In this document: piece after piece, positions 45,294-53,339 of the stretch
Layout of the letters: every line of letters begins with the position of its first letter
Position numbering within the stretch: position 1 is the stretch's first letter
From: Afipia sp.
GTDB taxonomy: Bacteria > Pseudomonadota > Alphaproteobacteria > Rhizobiales > Xanthobacteraceae
NCBI GenBank assembly: GCA_017308595.1
Contig: JAFKER010000013.1
Span: forward strand, 1-64,000
Reading direction: 5' to 3'
Length of the DNA: 64,000 bases
Program-made: the position numbers and the translations under genes
The notes under the pieces: generated by a model
The model's input: the letters and a program-made list of their open reading frames with translations, nothing else
Databases searched by the model: none
Told to the model about the DNA's origin: nothing

Positions 45294-45944
45294 CTATTCA
45301 GCGGCGGCGGTTCGCTTCGTCTTTGCGGGAGGGGCGGTTTTGGCAGGTGTCTTGAGCACGCTGCGGGTGCCGTCGGAGATCAGCCGGGTCACGAGATCCG
45401 CATATTCGGCACGGGTAACCGAGCCGTTGTTTTTGAACCAGAGATAATGCCAGTTGACCATGCCGAACAGCGACATGGTCACCGGGGTCAACATCTTGGT
45501 GCCTTTGAGATGGGGCGCAACACCTGCCACGGCGGCAGAGAAGGTTGTGACAAGCTCACGCTCCATGCCTTTCAGCTCGGCCTGCCGCTCTTTCGGCAGG
45601 AAGCGCATGCTGCTGATCTGCACGTTGTGCTGGGAATCCGCATCGCGATAGGCCTCGAGCAGCGCCGCGATCAGATCGTGCAGCCGCGTCTCGGGTGGTG
45701 CCTCGGGATTGTCGGCAGCCTCGACAACATCCAGAAGTTCCTTGAGATGGAAGCGGATGACGTCAAAGAGCAGGCCCTCCTTGTCCTTGTAGTAGTGATA
45801 GAGGTTCGCCTTCGACACGCCGCAGGCTTCGGCGATCTTGTTCATCGACGCTCGGTCATAGCCGTGCGCGGAGAAAAGCACAGCCGAGCGATCGAGGATC
45901 GCCTGTCGCTTGTCGTCGTAATCGTTGGCGCGCTTGCGGGCCAT
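45294..45944 (-). CDS. paaR: TetR/AcrR-family regulator of the paa genes (PaaR-like)
   Basis: Repressor of 216 residues. HTH motif is ASMNKIAEACGVSKANLYHYYKDKEGLLFDV; the rest is the ligand-binding helical domain. A Lys/Pro/Ala-rich tail (KTPAKTAPPAKTKR) ends it. It is embedded between paaK (1 base away) and paaZ, so it likely controls its own operon in response to phenylacetyl-CoA, as PaaR of beta-proteobacteria does. The probable operator is the palindrome at 48611-48630. The gene name is by context. Confidence 0.88.
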   Translation of the reverse strand: MARKRANDYDDKRQAILDRSAVLFSAHGYDRASMNKIAEACGVSKANLYHYYKDKEGLLFDVIRFHLKELLDVVEAADNPEAPPETRLHDLIAALLEAYRDADSQHNVQISSMRFLPKERQAELKGMERELVTTFSAAVAGVAPHLKGTKMLTPVTMSLFGMVNWHYLWFKNNGSVTRAEYADLVTRLISDGTRSVLKTPAKTAPPAKTKRTAAAE

Positions 45945-45945
45945 A

Positions 45946-47283
45946 TTAGTGCTGTTCCTTAGGGCGACGGTCGATAATGCGCTTGGCCTTGCCGACGGAA
46001 CGTTCGATGCTGCCGGGATCGAGCACCGTGACAGCGGCTGTGATGCCGATGGTGTCCTTCACCGATTGCACCAGTTGTCTCGCGGCGGCCTCCCGCGCCG
46101 GGAAGCTGGCATCCGGCCGTGCTTCCACCTGGATTTCCATATTGTCCATGCGGCCGTCGCGGGTGAGCACAAGCTGGTAGTGCAGGGAGAGGTCGTGGAT
46201 GGTGAGCAGCTTTTCCTCGATCTGCGTGGGAAACACGTTCACGCCGCGGATGATCATCATGTCATCCGAACGCCCCGTGACTTTCTCCATGCGGCGCATC
46301 GAGCGCGCCGTGCCTGGCAAAAGCCGCGTCAGGTCGCGGGTGCGATAGCGGATCACGGGCATGGCTTCCTTGGTCAGCGAGGTGAAGACGAGTTCGCCTT
46401 TCTCGCCATCGGGCAGCACTTCGCCGGTCGCAGGGTTGATGACCTCGGGATAGAAATGGTCCTCCCAGATGTGCAGGCCATCCTTGGTTTCCACGCATTC
46501 ATTGGCGACGCCCGGACCCATGACTTCGGACAGCCCGTAAATATCAACGGCGTGCAGGTCGAAGGCTTCCTCGATCTCCTCGCGCATCGCATTGGTCCAT
46601 GGTTCGGCACCGAAGATACCGACCCGCAACGAAGATTTGCGCGGATCGAGACCCTGCTTTTTGAATTCATCAAGGATCGCCAGCATGTACGAGGGCGTCA
46701 CCATGATGATTTCAGGCTTGAAGTCATTGATGAGCTGAACCTGACGTTCGGTCATGCCGCCAGAAATCGGAATGACGGTGCAGCCGAGCCGCTCGGCGCC
46801 ATAATGCGCGCCAAGGCCGCCGGTGAACAGTCCGTAGCCATAGGCGATATGCACCTTCATGCCGGGACGGCCGCCCGCAGCGCGGATCGAGCGTGCGACC
46901 ACGTCGCTCCATGTTTCGATGTCGCGTTTGGTATAGCCGACGACGGTCGGTTTGCCTGTCGTGCCGGATGACGCGTGAATGCGCGCAACCTTCGATTCCG
47001 GCACGGCAAACATGCCGAAGGGATAGTTGTCGCGCAGGTCGGTCTTCAGCGTGAAGGGAAACTTGGCCAGATCAGGCAGATCCTTGAACTGGTCGGGATG
47101 TACGCCGGCTGCGTCGAACTTCGCGCGATAGTGCGGGACGTTGTCATAAGCGTGCCGCAGCGACCATGCGAGACGCTCGCGCTGGAGAATGCGGATGTCC
47201 TCGCGGGACGCAATCTCGTAACGGTCGAGCTCCGCGGGTTCGGGTTTCAGCCGGTCGAGCTTGCGAAGCGGAATCTGGAGCAA
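45946..47283 (-). CDS. paaK: PaaK, phenylacetate-CoA ligase
   Basis: AMP-forming acyl-CoA ligase of 445 residues that activates phenylacetate, the first pathway step. P-loop motif is HASSGTTGKPTVVGYTK; further motifs are IYGLSEVMGPGVANEC and YRTRDLTRLLPG. There is no ATG near the conserved start. I choose TTG at 47283, because GGAGAG stands 6 bases upstream of it; another TTG at 47298 would place that signal inside the coding sequence. It lies 17 bases after paaI. Confidence 0.95.
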   Translation of the reverse strand: MLQIPLRKLDRLKPEPAELDRYEIASREDIRILQRERLAWSLRHAYDNVPHYRAKFDAAGVHPDQFKDLPDLAKFPFTLKTDLRDNYPFGMFAVPESKVARIHASSGTTGKPTVVGYTKRDIETWSDVVARSIRAAGGRPGMKVHIAYGYGLFTGGLGAHYGAERLGCTVIPISGGMTERQVQLINDFKPEIIMVTPSYMLAILDEFKKQGLDPRKSSLRVGIFGAEPWTNAMREEIEEAFDLHAVDIYGLSEVMGPGVANECVETKDGLHIWEDHFYPEVINPATGEVLPDGEKGELVFTSLTKEAMPVIRYRTRDLTRLLPGTARSMRRMEKVTGRSDDMMIIRGVNVFPTQIEEKLLTIHDLSLHYQLVLTRDGRMDNMEIQVEARPDASFPAREAAARQLVQSVKDTIGITAAVTVLDPGSIERSVGKAKRIIDRRPKEQH

Positions 47284-47300
47284 GGGTCTCTCTCCCAATT

Positions 47301-47768
47301 TTAACTGTTGTCGTGCTGATGCTCGTCGAGCAACCGGCCCGATATCGTTCGTGAGTGTCCGCGAAACTCGGCAACCACTTTGTTGCTGCTGTCGCGGACA
47401 GTGACGTCGTAAATCCCGCCGCGCCCCGCGCGATGGCGTTCCACGGCATGGGCCGTCAGTGTTTCACCTTCGGGGACCGCGGCGAGAAACGTCACGGCGC
47501 ATTGCTGCGCGACGGTACGCTGGTCATAGGTGTTGCACGCAAACGCGAACGTGGAGTCGGCGAGGGTGAACATGAAGCCGCCGTGGCAGATGCCATGGCC
47601 ATTGGTCATGTCCTTGCGGACAATCATTGAAAGGACAGCTTCACCCGGCGCGACCCGCTGCAGCGTCATGCCGAGGCCCTTGCTGGCCCGGTCGTCCTGC
47701 CACATCTTGTCGGCACAGGCTTGCGCGACGGCCTGCGCATCCTTGCTGGCTGACGCAGACGCATCCAT
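47301..47768 (-). CDS. paaI: PaaI, (hydroxy)phenylacetyl-CoA thioesterase
   Basis: Hotdog thioesterase of 155 residues with the PaaI signature GHGICHGGFMFTLADSTFAF, including the catalytic Asp. It releases CoA from dead-end intermediates when the epoxidised ring cannot be processed. ATG at 47768 overlaps the paaG stop as TGATG, so translation is coupled. It precedes paaK. Confidence 0.94.
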   Translation of the reverse strand: MDASASASKDAQAVAQACADKMWQDDRASKGLGMTLQRVAPGEAVLSMIVRKDMTNGHGICHGGFMFTLADSTFAFACNTYDQRTVAQQCAVTFLAAVPEGETLTAHAVERHRAGRGGIYDVTVRDSSNKVVAEFRGHSRTISGRLLDEHQHDNS

Positions 47769-48559
47769 CACAGGCCTCCTGCAAAGCGCGGTGCGCGCTT
47801 TTCGAGAAAGGCACTCACGCCCTCCGCGAAGTCAGGTCCACGTCCCGCCATGCCTTGAAGGTCGCGCTCGAGATCGAGTTGCTGGTCGAGTGTATTCGTT
47901 TCGGATGCATCGAGTGCCTGCTTGGTGAGGGCGAGGGCACCGGTCGGCTGTTTGGCAAGATGCGCGGCAAGCTTGTTCGCTTCCGCCATCAGGCCTGCAT
48001 CGTCGACGACTTTCCAGATCATGCCCCATGCTTCTGCCTGTTCTGCGGAGATCGGCTCGGCCAGCATCGCTAGAGCGCGTGCGCGGGCACTCCCGGCGAG
48101 GCGCGGGAGGAACCAGGTGCCGCCGCAGTCAGGAACAAGCGCGATTTTCGAGAATGCTTGAATGAATTTCGCAGAACGTGCGGCCAGCACGATATCGCAG
48201 GCAAAGGCGACGTTCGCGCCGCCGCCGGCGGCCACACCATTTACTGCGCAGATGATGGGGAGCGGCATCTTCCGCATTCGGCGAATAAGAGGGTTGTAGT
48301 TCTGCTCCAGCGTCACCGAGAGATCGGGCTTCTGGCCGGGAACGAACTCGACTTCGGACAGATCCTGTCCGGCACAGAACCCGCGTCCAGCGCCTGTCAG
48401 GATCAGCGCGCGACATGTCTTGTCTGTTTCCGCTTCATCCAGCGCTGCATTCATCGCAGCATGGAGGCTCCGATTGAACGAGTTCAGACTGTCAGGCCTG
48501 TTGAGCGTGATGACGCGATATCCATCGCGGATGTCGGTCAGGACCAGATCCTTGTCCAC
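47768..48559 (-). CDS. paaG: PaaG, ring-epoxyphenylacetyl-CoA isomerase
   Basis: Crotonase-fold isomerase of 263 residues that turns ring-1,2-epoxyphenylacetyl-CoA into oxepin-CoA. Typical opening VITLNRPDSLNSFN, oxyanion elements GFCAGQDLSEV and NGVAAGGGANVAFACD, and the PDCGGTWFLPRLAG segment. Starts with GTG at 48559 with GGGAGG 6 bases upstream. First gene of the eight-gene leftward operon; paaF, H and J are not nearby. Confidence 0.95.
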   Translation of the reverse strand: MDKDLVLTDIRDGYRVITLNRPDSLNSFNRSLHAAMNAALDEAETDKTCRALILTGAGRGFCAGQDLSEVEFVPGQKPDLSVTLEQNYNPLIRRMRKMPLPIICAVNGVAAGGGANVAFACDIVLAARSAKFIQAFSKIALVPDCGGTWFLPRLAGSARARALAMLAEPISAEQAEAWGMIWKVVDDAGLMAEANKLAAHLAKQPTGALALTKQALDASETNTLDQQLDLERDLQGMAGRGPDFAEGVSAFLEKRAPRFAGGL

Positions 48560-48601
48560 TGCGTCCTCCCAATCGGCCTGTTTGTCGCGGCCATTGCGAG
48601 C

Positions 48602-48639
48602 AACTTACTATTGACCAACCGTTCGGTCAATTATATTGT
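48602..48639. promoter_or_regulatory. Divergent paaG / transporter promoter region with TetR-type operator
   Basis: A 20-bp interrupted palindrome (48611-48630) has perfect arms TTGACC / GGTCAA and an inner AACCGTTC that is near-symmetric (ACCNAACGGT type), resembling PaaR/TetR operators. Its two TTGACC ends double as -35 elements: rightward TTGACC, 17 bases, TATTGT (48634-48639); leftward TTGACC, 17 bases, TAAGTT (48607-48602). A repressor bound here would cover both. It is 52 bases from the paaG start and 119 from the transporter gene. Confidence 0.65.
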
Positions 48640-48748
48640 TCACCAGAGCTGATAATGGTTGCACTTGAAACTATTGTCAGTCTGTGTTGGAAACGAAACG
48701 GGCAAGCCTCCAAAAATCAGGCGCCCATCATCAGGGAGGGACGAAACG

Positions 48749-49906
48749 GTGAAATCCACATCAGCATTGGGATTCGTGTTGGCTGCCGGAATGGCGTTCA
48801 GCGGTTCCGCGCTTGCGCAGCAGACCATCAAGATCGGTTCCGTTCTCTCGGTAACGGGTCCGGCATCGTTCCTCGGCGAGCCTGAGGACAAGACGTTGCG
48901 GATGTATTTCGACAAGATCAACGCGGCAGGCGGCGTCAACGGCAAGAAGATCGAACTCGTTGTCTATGACGATGGCGGCGATGCCAACAAGGCGCGCACC
49001 TTCGCGACCCGCCTGATCGAAGACGACAAGGTTGTGGCGATGGCGGGCGGTTCGACCACCGGCACCACCATGGCGATGATCCCGGTGTTCGAGGAAGCGC
49101 AGATTCCGTTCATTTCGTTCGGCGGCGCAGTTGAAATCATCGACCCGGTCCGCAAGTACACCTTCAAGACCCCGCACACCGACAAGATGGCGTGCGAAAA
49201 GATCTTCGAAAACCTGAAGCAGCGCAAGCTGACCAACATCGCGATGATCTCAGGCACCGACGGCTTCGGCGCGTCGATGAAGGCGCAGTGCACCAAGGTC
49301 GCGCCGAACTACGACATCAAGATCATCACCGAGGAGAGCTACGGTCCGCGCGATAGCGACATGACCGGCCAGCTCACCAAGATCAAGAACACCCCCGGCG
49401 TGCAGGCCATCGTCAATCCGGGATTCGGGCAGGGGCCTGCGATCGTTACCCGCAACTATGCCCAGCTCGGCATGACTGCGACGCCGCTCTATCAGAGCCA
49501 TGGTGTGGCCTCGAAGAGCTTCATCGAACTCGCAGGCCCTGCTGCGGAAGGTATCCGTCTTCCGGCGGCAGCGTTGCTGGTCGGTGACAAGCTGCCGGAC
49601 AACGATCCACAGAAGAAGGTCGTGGTCGATTACAAAAAGACCTATGAGGACACCGCGAAGAGCCCGGTCTCGACCTTCGGCGGCCATGCCTATGACGGCC
49701 TGATGATCCTTGTCGAAGCCATGAAGCGCGCCAACTCGACCGATCCGAAGAAGGTTCGCGACGAGATCGAAAAGACCAAGGGCTTCGTCGGCACTGGCGG
49801 CATTGTGAATATGTCACCGACCGATCACCTCGGTCTCGATCTGTCGGCGTTCCGTATGCTTCAGATCAAGGGCGGCGACTGGACGCTGGTCGCTCCGGGA
49901 ACATAA
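48749..49906 (+). CDS. ABC transporter substrate-binding protein (LivK-type)
   Basis: Periplasmic binding protein of 385 residues, type I fold (Peripla_BP_6). Start is GTG at 48749 with AGGGAGGG upstream; it gives a clean signal peptide ALGFVLAAGMAFSGSALAQQ. A longer frame to 48659 is not used. The mature part opens IKIGSVLSVTGPASFLG, typical of the branched-chain amino-acid family, whose members also bind aromatic acids. The divergent paa operator upstream suggests phenylacetate or a related acid as the ligand (inference). Confidence 0.92.
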   Translation: MKSTSALGFVLAAGMAFSGSALAQQTIKIGSVLSVTGPASFLGEPEDKTLRMYFDKINAAGGVNGKKIELVVYDDGGDANKARTFATRLIEDDKVVAMAGGSTTGTTMAMIPVFEEAQIPFISFGGAVEIIDPVRKYTFKTPHTDKMACEKIFENLKQRKLTNIAMISGTDGFGASMKAQCTKVAPNYDIKIITEESYGPRDSDMTGQLTKIKNTPGVQAIVNPGFGQGPAIVTRNYAQLGMTATPLYQSHGVASKSFIELAGPAAEGIRLPAAALLVGDKLPDNDPQKKVVVDYKKTYEDTAKSPVSTFGGHAYDGLMILVEAMKRANSTDPKKVRDEIEKTKGFVGTGGIVNMSPTDHLGLDLSAFRMLQIKGGDWTLVAPGT

Positions 49907-49922
49907 CGGCGCGCGATACACG

Positions 49923-49961
49923 ATGCTTCCGGACGGCGCGGCTCGCTCCGTCCGGAAGCAT
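49923..49961 (+). promoter_or_regulatory. Large stem-loop between substrate-binding protein and permease genes
   Basis: Perfect 14-bp arms ATGCTTCCGGACGG / CCGTCCGGAAGCAT around an 11-base loop, 17 bases after the binding-protein stop, without a T-run. Such hairpins commonly protect the 3' end of the abundant binding-protein mRNA and lower read-through into the permease genes. Confidence 0.75.
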
Positions 49962-50033
49962 GACCTCTCAGTTTGAACAATCAATTTTGCCGGAACCGCA
50001 GCCGCTGGCTGCCATCACGTTCGTGGAGCCGGA

Positions 50034-50906
50034 ATGCCCGAGTTTGTCCAGTTTCTTGTTTCCGGACTGACCGTGGGCGCGGTCTATGCGCTGGTCGCGC
50101 TCGGTTTCACGCTGGTCTACAATGCGTCGGATGTCGTGAATTTCGCGCAGGGCGAATTCGTCATGCTTGGCGGCATGGTGACGGTGTTCGCCACAGCCGC
50201 AGGCGTTCCGCTTCCGCTGGCGGCGCTGCTTGCCGTTGTCGTCTCCATCGTCGTCGGACTCTTGCTGTACTGGCTCGCCATCGAGCCCGCGCGCGATGCA
50301 TCTCCGGTGACGCTCATTATTATCACCATCGGCGCGTCGATCCTGCTGCGCGGTGCGGCGCAGATCCTGTTCGACAAGCAGTTTCACAAGCTGCCCAGCA
50401 TTTCCGGCGATACGCCGGTGAATCTCCTGGGGGCGGCGATCCAGCCGCAGAGCTTCTGGGTCCTCGGCGGCACGGCGGTCATCGTGATCCTGCTCTATAT
50501 ATTCCTGGAACGTACGGTCATCGGCAAAGCGGTGCTGGCGACCGCCGCAAACAAGCTGGCTGCACGCCTCGTCGGTATCAACACCGCAACCGTCATGGCG
50601 CTGGCCTTCGGCGGATCGGCAGCCATCGGCGCCGTCGCGGGTGTTCTGATCACGCCGATTACGCTGACGAGCTACGATGTCGGCACGATGCTGGCGCTGA
50701 AGGGGTTTGCCGCCGCGATGCTTGGGGGCATGGGCAATCCATTGGGCGCAGTGGCAGGCGGCCTGATCCTCGGCCTTCTTGAGGCGCTCGGCGTCGGTTA
50801 CATCAGTTCGACCTACAAGGATGCGTTTGCCTTCATCGTCATCCTGCTGGTGCTGTTTGCCATGCCGCAGGGCCTGTTTGGCCGCCGGACCGTGGAAAGG
50901 GTCTGA
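50034..50906 (+). CDS. livH: Branched-chain-type ABC permease, LivH family
   Basis: Inner-membrane permease of 290 residues with about eight hydrophobic helices. Family motifs are LTVGAVYALVALGFTLVYNASDVVNFAQGE (segments thereof) and the cytoplasmic loop around LAARLVGINTATVMALAF, then GGMGNPLGAVAGGLILG. Forms the transmembrane heterodimer with LivM. Three bases separate it from livM. Confidence 0.94.
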   Translation: MPEFVQFLVSGLTVGAVYALVALGFTLVYNASDVVNFAQGEFVMLGGMVTVFATAAGVPLPLAALLAVVVSIVVGLLLYWLAIEPARDASPVTLIIITIGASILLRGAAQILFDKQFHKLPSISGDTPVNLLGAAIQPQSFWVLGGTAVIVILLYIFLERTVIGKAVLATAANKLAARLVGINTATVMALAFGGSAAIGAVAGVLITPITLTSYDVGTMLALKGFAAAMLGGMGNPLGAVAGGLILGLLEALGVGYISSTYKDAFAFIVILLVLFAMPQGLFGRRTVERV

Positions 50907-50909
50907 GCG

Positions 50910-51857
50910 GTGCTGCAGAAGGTCGACAATCGCTACCTGATCCTGATCACACTCGCCGTGATCGTCGCCGTGCTGCCGCTGGTCTTTCCATCGAGCTATT
51001 ACTTCCGCGTGGCATCTCTGGTGTGGGTGTCTGCGCTCGCGGCTATCGGTCTTAATGTTCTGATGGGCAATGCGGGGCAGGTGAGCCTCGGTCATGCCGG
51101 GTTCTTCGGGATCGGCGCCTATGCGGTCGCCATCGGTCCCGCCCATTTCGGAATCCCGCCGTGGGCGGCGCTGCTGATCGGGTGCGCGATATCGTCGGTG
51201 CTGGCCTATCTCGTCGGCCGTCCAATCCTGAAGCTGAAGGGGCATTATCTCGCCATCGCAACACTCGGTCTTGGCGTACTGGTTGCGCTGGTCATCACGA
51301 CCGAAAGCCGCTGGACCGGCGGGCCGGACGGTATGCCCGTCGCGAAGCTGACGCTGTTCGGCTGGCGCGTCAGCGGATCGGACACCTGGTACTGGATTTC
51401 AGGCGGACTGTTGTGGCTCGGCACATGGCTTGCGCTCAATCTCTACAACACACCGACGGGACGCGCCTTCCGCGCGCTGCACGACAGCGAGGTCGCCGCG
51501 CGGGTTGCAGGCATCAATGTGGCGCGGTTCAAGCTGCAGGCATTCGTGATTGCGGCCGCCTATGCGTCCGTCGCCGGATCGGTTCTGGCGCTGATGAATG
51601 GTTTCATCAATCCCGATCAGGCCGGCTTTCTTCATTCGGTGGAAATGGTGACCATGGTGGTGCTGGGCGGTCTTGGCTCGGTTGTCGGTGCCATTGTCGG
51701 TGCCGCCGTGCTGATCACGCTGCCGCAGGTCCTCACTGTGTTTCAGGAATATGAACACCTGCTCCTCGGCTTCATCATCATCGTTTCGATGATCTTTATG
51801 CGCGAAGGCATCGTTCCAACGCTGTCCCGTATCCTGGCCAAGAGATCGCAGGCATGA
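50910..51857 (+). CDS. livM: Branched-chain-type ABC permease, LivM family
   Basis: Inner-membrane permease of 315 residues; motifs are GLNVLMGNAGQVSLGHAGFF, GRPILKLKGHYLAIATLG and VAARVAGINVARFKLQAF. Starts with GTG at 50910, just after the livH stop; the stop overlaps livG (ATGA). Paired with LivH in the transport channel. Confidence 0.94.
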   Translation: MLQKVDNRYLILITLAVIVAVLPLVFPSSYYFRVASLVWVSALAAIGLNVLMGNAGQVSLGHAGFFGIGAYAVAIGPAHFGIPPWAALLIGCAISSVLAYLVGRPILKLKGHYLAIATLGLGVLVALVITTESRWTGGPDGMPVAKLTLFGWRVSGSDTWYWISGGLLWLGTWLALNLYNTPTGRAFRALHDSEVAARVAGINVARFKLQAFVIAAAYASVAGSVLALMNGFINPDQAGFLHSVEMVTMVVLGGLGSVVGAIVGAAVLITLPQVLTVFQEYEHLLLGFIIIVSMIFMREGIVPTLSRILAKRSQA

Positions 51858-52636
51858 CCATCCTTGCCGCAAAAGATATCGGAATTTCGTTCGGAGGCAT
51901 TAAGGCTATCGACGGCGTGAGCTTCGAGGTCAGTCCGGGGCAGATTCTTTCCATCATCGGACCGAACGGCGCAGGCAAGACGACGCTGTTCAACATCGTC
52001 TCCGGTGTGTACGAGCGCGATCAGGGCCGGATCGAACTGTCCGGCGAGGACGTGACCGGGTTAACGCCGGACAAACTGGCGGCGCGCGGCCTGTCGCGGA
52101 CTTTCCAGAACCTGCAGATATTCCAGCGCATGACCGCGGCGGAGAACGTCATGGTCGGCCGCCATCTGCGTGAACGCTGCAATCTGCTCGCGGACATGTT
52201 TCGGTTGCCCTCGGTAACCCGGCAGAACAGCGAAACGCGCGAAGCTGCGCTGGCGTTGCTGGATGGTGTCGGTTTGAAAGGCAGCGCGGATGTTTCCGCG
52301 GGCTCGCTGTCCTATGGGGCCTGCAAACGTCTCGAAATCGCCCGTGCGCTGGCGGCAGAACCGCGCGTGTTGCTGCTCGATGAGCCCGCCGCCGGCTGCA
52401 ATGCTGTGGAAACCGAAGAGATCGATGAACTGATCCGCCGTGTCGCAGCCAAGGGGATCGCGGTTGTTCTGGTCGAGCACGACATGAAGCTGGTGATGAA
52501 GATTTCCGATCACATCCTCGTCCTTAACCGCGGGAAGCCGATTGCCGAAGGCAAGCCGCGTGAGGTGCGTGACAATCCGGCGGTGCTGGAGGCCTATCTC
52601 GGCAAGCATGGTGCGAGGGAGGCGGCCCGTGCTTGA
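51854..52636 (+). CDS. livG: Branched-chain-type ABC ATPase, LivG family
   Basis: ATPase of 260 residues. Walker A is GPNGAGKTT; Walker B is RVLLLDEPAAG, and the H-loop is VVLVEHDMKL. The signature region reads SLSYGACKRLEIARAL where most homologues have YG(E/Q)QRRLEIAR; this Ala-Cys is unusual but need not harm function. It overlaps livM by 4 bases and livF by 8. Confidence 0.94.
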   Translation: MTILAAKDIGISFGGIKAIDGVSFEVSPGQILSIIGPNGAGKTTLFNIVSGVYERDQGRIELSGEDVTGLTPDKLAARGLSRTFQNLQIFQRMTAAENVMVGRHLRERCNLLADMFRLPSVTRQNSETREAALALLDGVGLKGSADVSAGSLSYGACKRLEIARALAAEPRVLLLDEPAAGCNAVETEEIDELIRRVAAKGIAVVLVEHDMKLVMKISDHILVLNRGKPIAEGKPREVRDNPAVLEAYLGKHGAREAARA

Positions 52637-53333
52637 GGTCGTCAATCTGCGCAGCGCCTATGGACGCATCGAAGTGCTGCACGGCGTCAATCTCAGCGTG
52701 CGCGCAGGCGAGGTCGTGGCCCTGATCGGATCGAACGGCGCGGGCAAGACCACGCTGCTGCGTGCATTGTCCGGCGTGCAGCCGATCACCGGGGGCGAAA
52801 TCACGTTCCTGGGCGAGCGCATTGATCGATTGCCACCGCATCGGCGGGTGCAGCGGGGTATGACTCAGTCGCCGGAAGGGCGGCAGGTATTCGGACCGCT
52901 GACCGTTCAGGACAATCTGCGTCTTGGCGCCTACATGCGGCGCGACAAGGAAATCGATAGCGACCGGGATCTCGTCTTCGAGATGTTTCCCGTTCTCGCC
53001 GAAAAGCGTCATCAACTCGCGGGCGGGCTGTCCGGCGGTCAGCAGCAGATGCTTGCGATCGGGCGGGCGCTGATGGGCAAACCGAAGTTGTTGTTGCTCG
53101 ACGAGCCGTCGCTTGGCCTGTCACCAACATTGGTCGATCAGATTCTGGAGGCCATTGTCGCTCTGCGAAGCAAGAGTGTGACGGTCCTGCTGGTCGAACA
53201 GAACGCCAGCGCTGCCCTTGAGATTGCCGATCGCGGTTATGTTCTCGAAACCGGCAAAGTCGCGTTCGAGGGCTCGGGCACGACGCTGCTTTCCGATCCG
53301 AAAGTGAAGGCCGCGTATCTCGGCGCGGCCTGA
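52629..53333 (+). CDS. livF: Branched-chain-type ABC ATPase, LivF family
   Basis: ATPase of 234 residues. Walker A GSNGAGKTT, signature LSGGQQQMLAIGRALM, Walker B LLLLDEPSLGLSP and H-loop replaced by the usual LivF LLVEQNASAAL. Start GTG at 52629, preceded by GAGGGAGG; a longer frame to 52542 overlaps livG and is rejected. Last gene of the importer, ending 6 bases from the convergent RND gene. Confidence 0.94.
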   Translation: MLEVVNLRSAYGRIEVLHGVNLSVRAGEVVALIGSNGAGKTTLLRALSGVQPITGGEITFLGERIDRLPPHRRVQRGMTQSPEGRQVFGPLTVQDNLRLGAYMRRDKEIDSDRDLVFEMFPVLAEKRHQLAGGLSGGQQQMLAIGRALMGKPKLLLLDEPSLGLSPTLVDQILEAIVALRSKSVTVLLVEQNASAALEIADRGYVLETGKVAFEGSGTTLLSDPKVKAAYLGAA

Positions 53334-53339
53334 TCGTTG

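Noticed and set aside
49968..51245. Minus-strand frame of 425 codons opposite livH and livM
   Set aside because: Rich in Asp/Arg/Gln/His, which is what the complement of hydrophobic permease codons gives; no domain seen.
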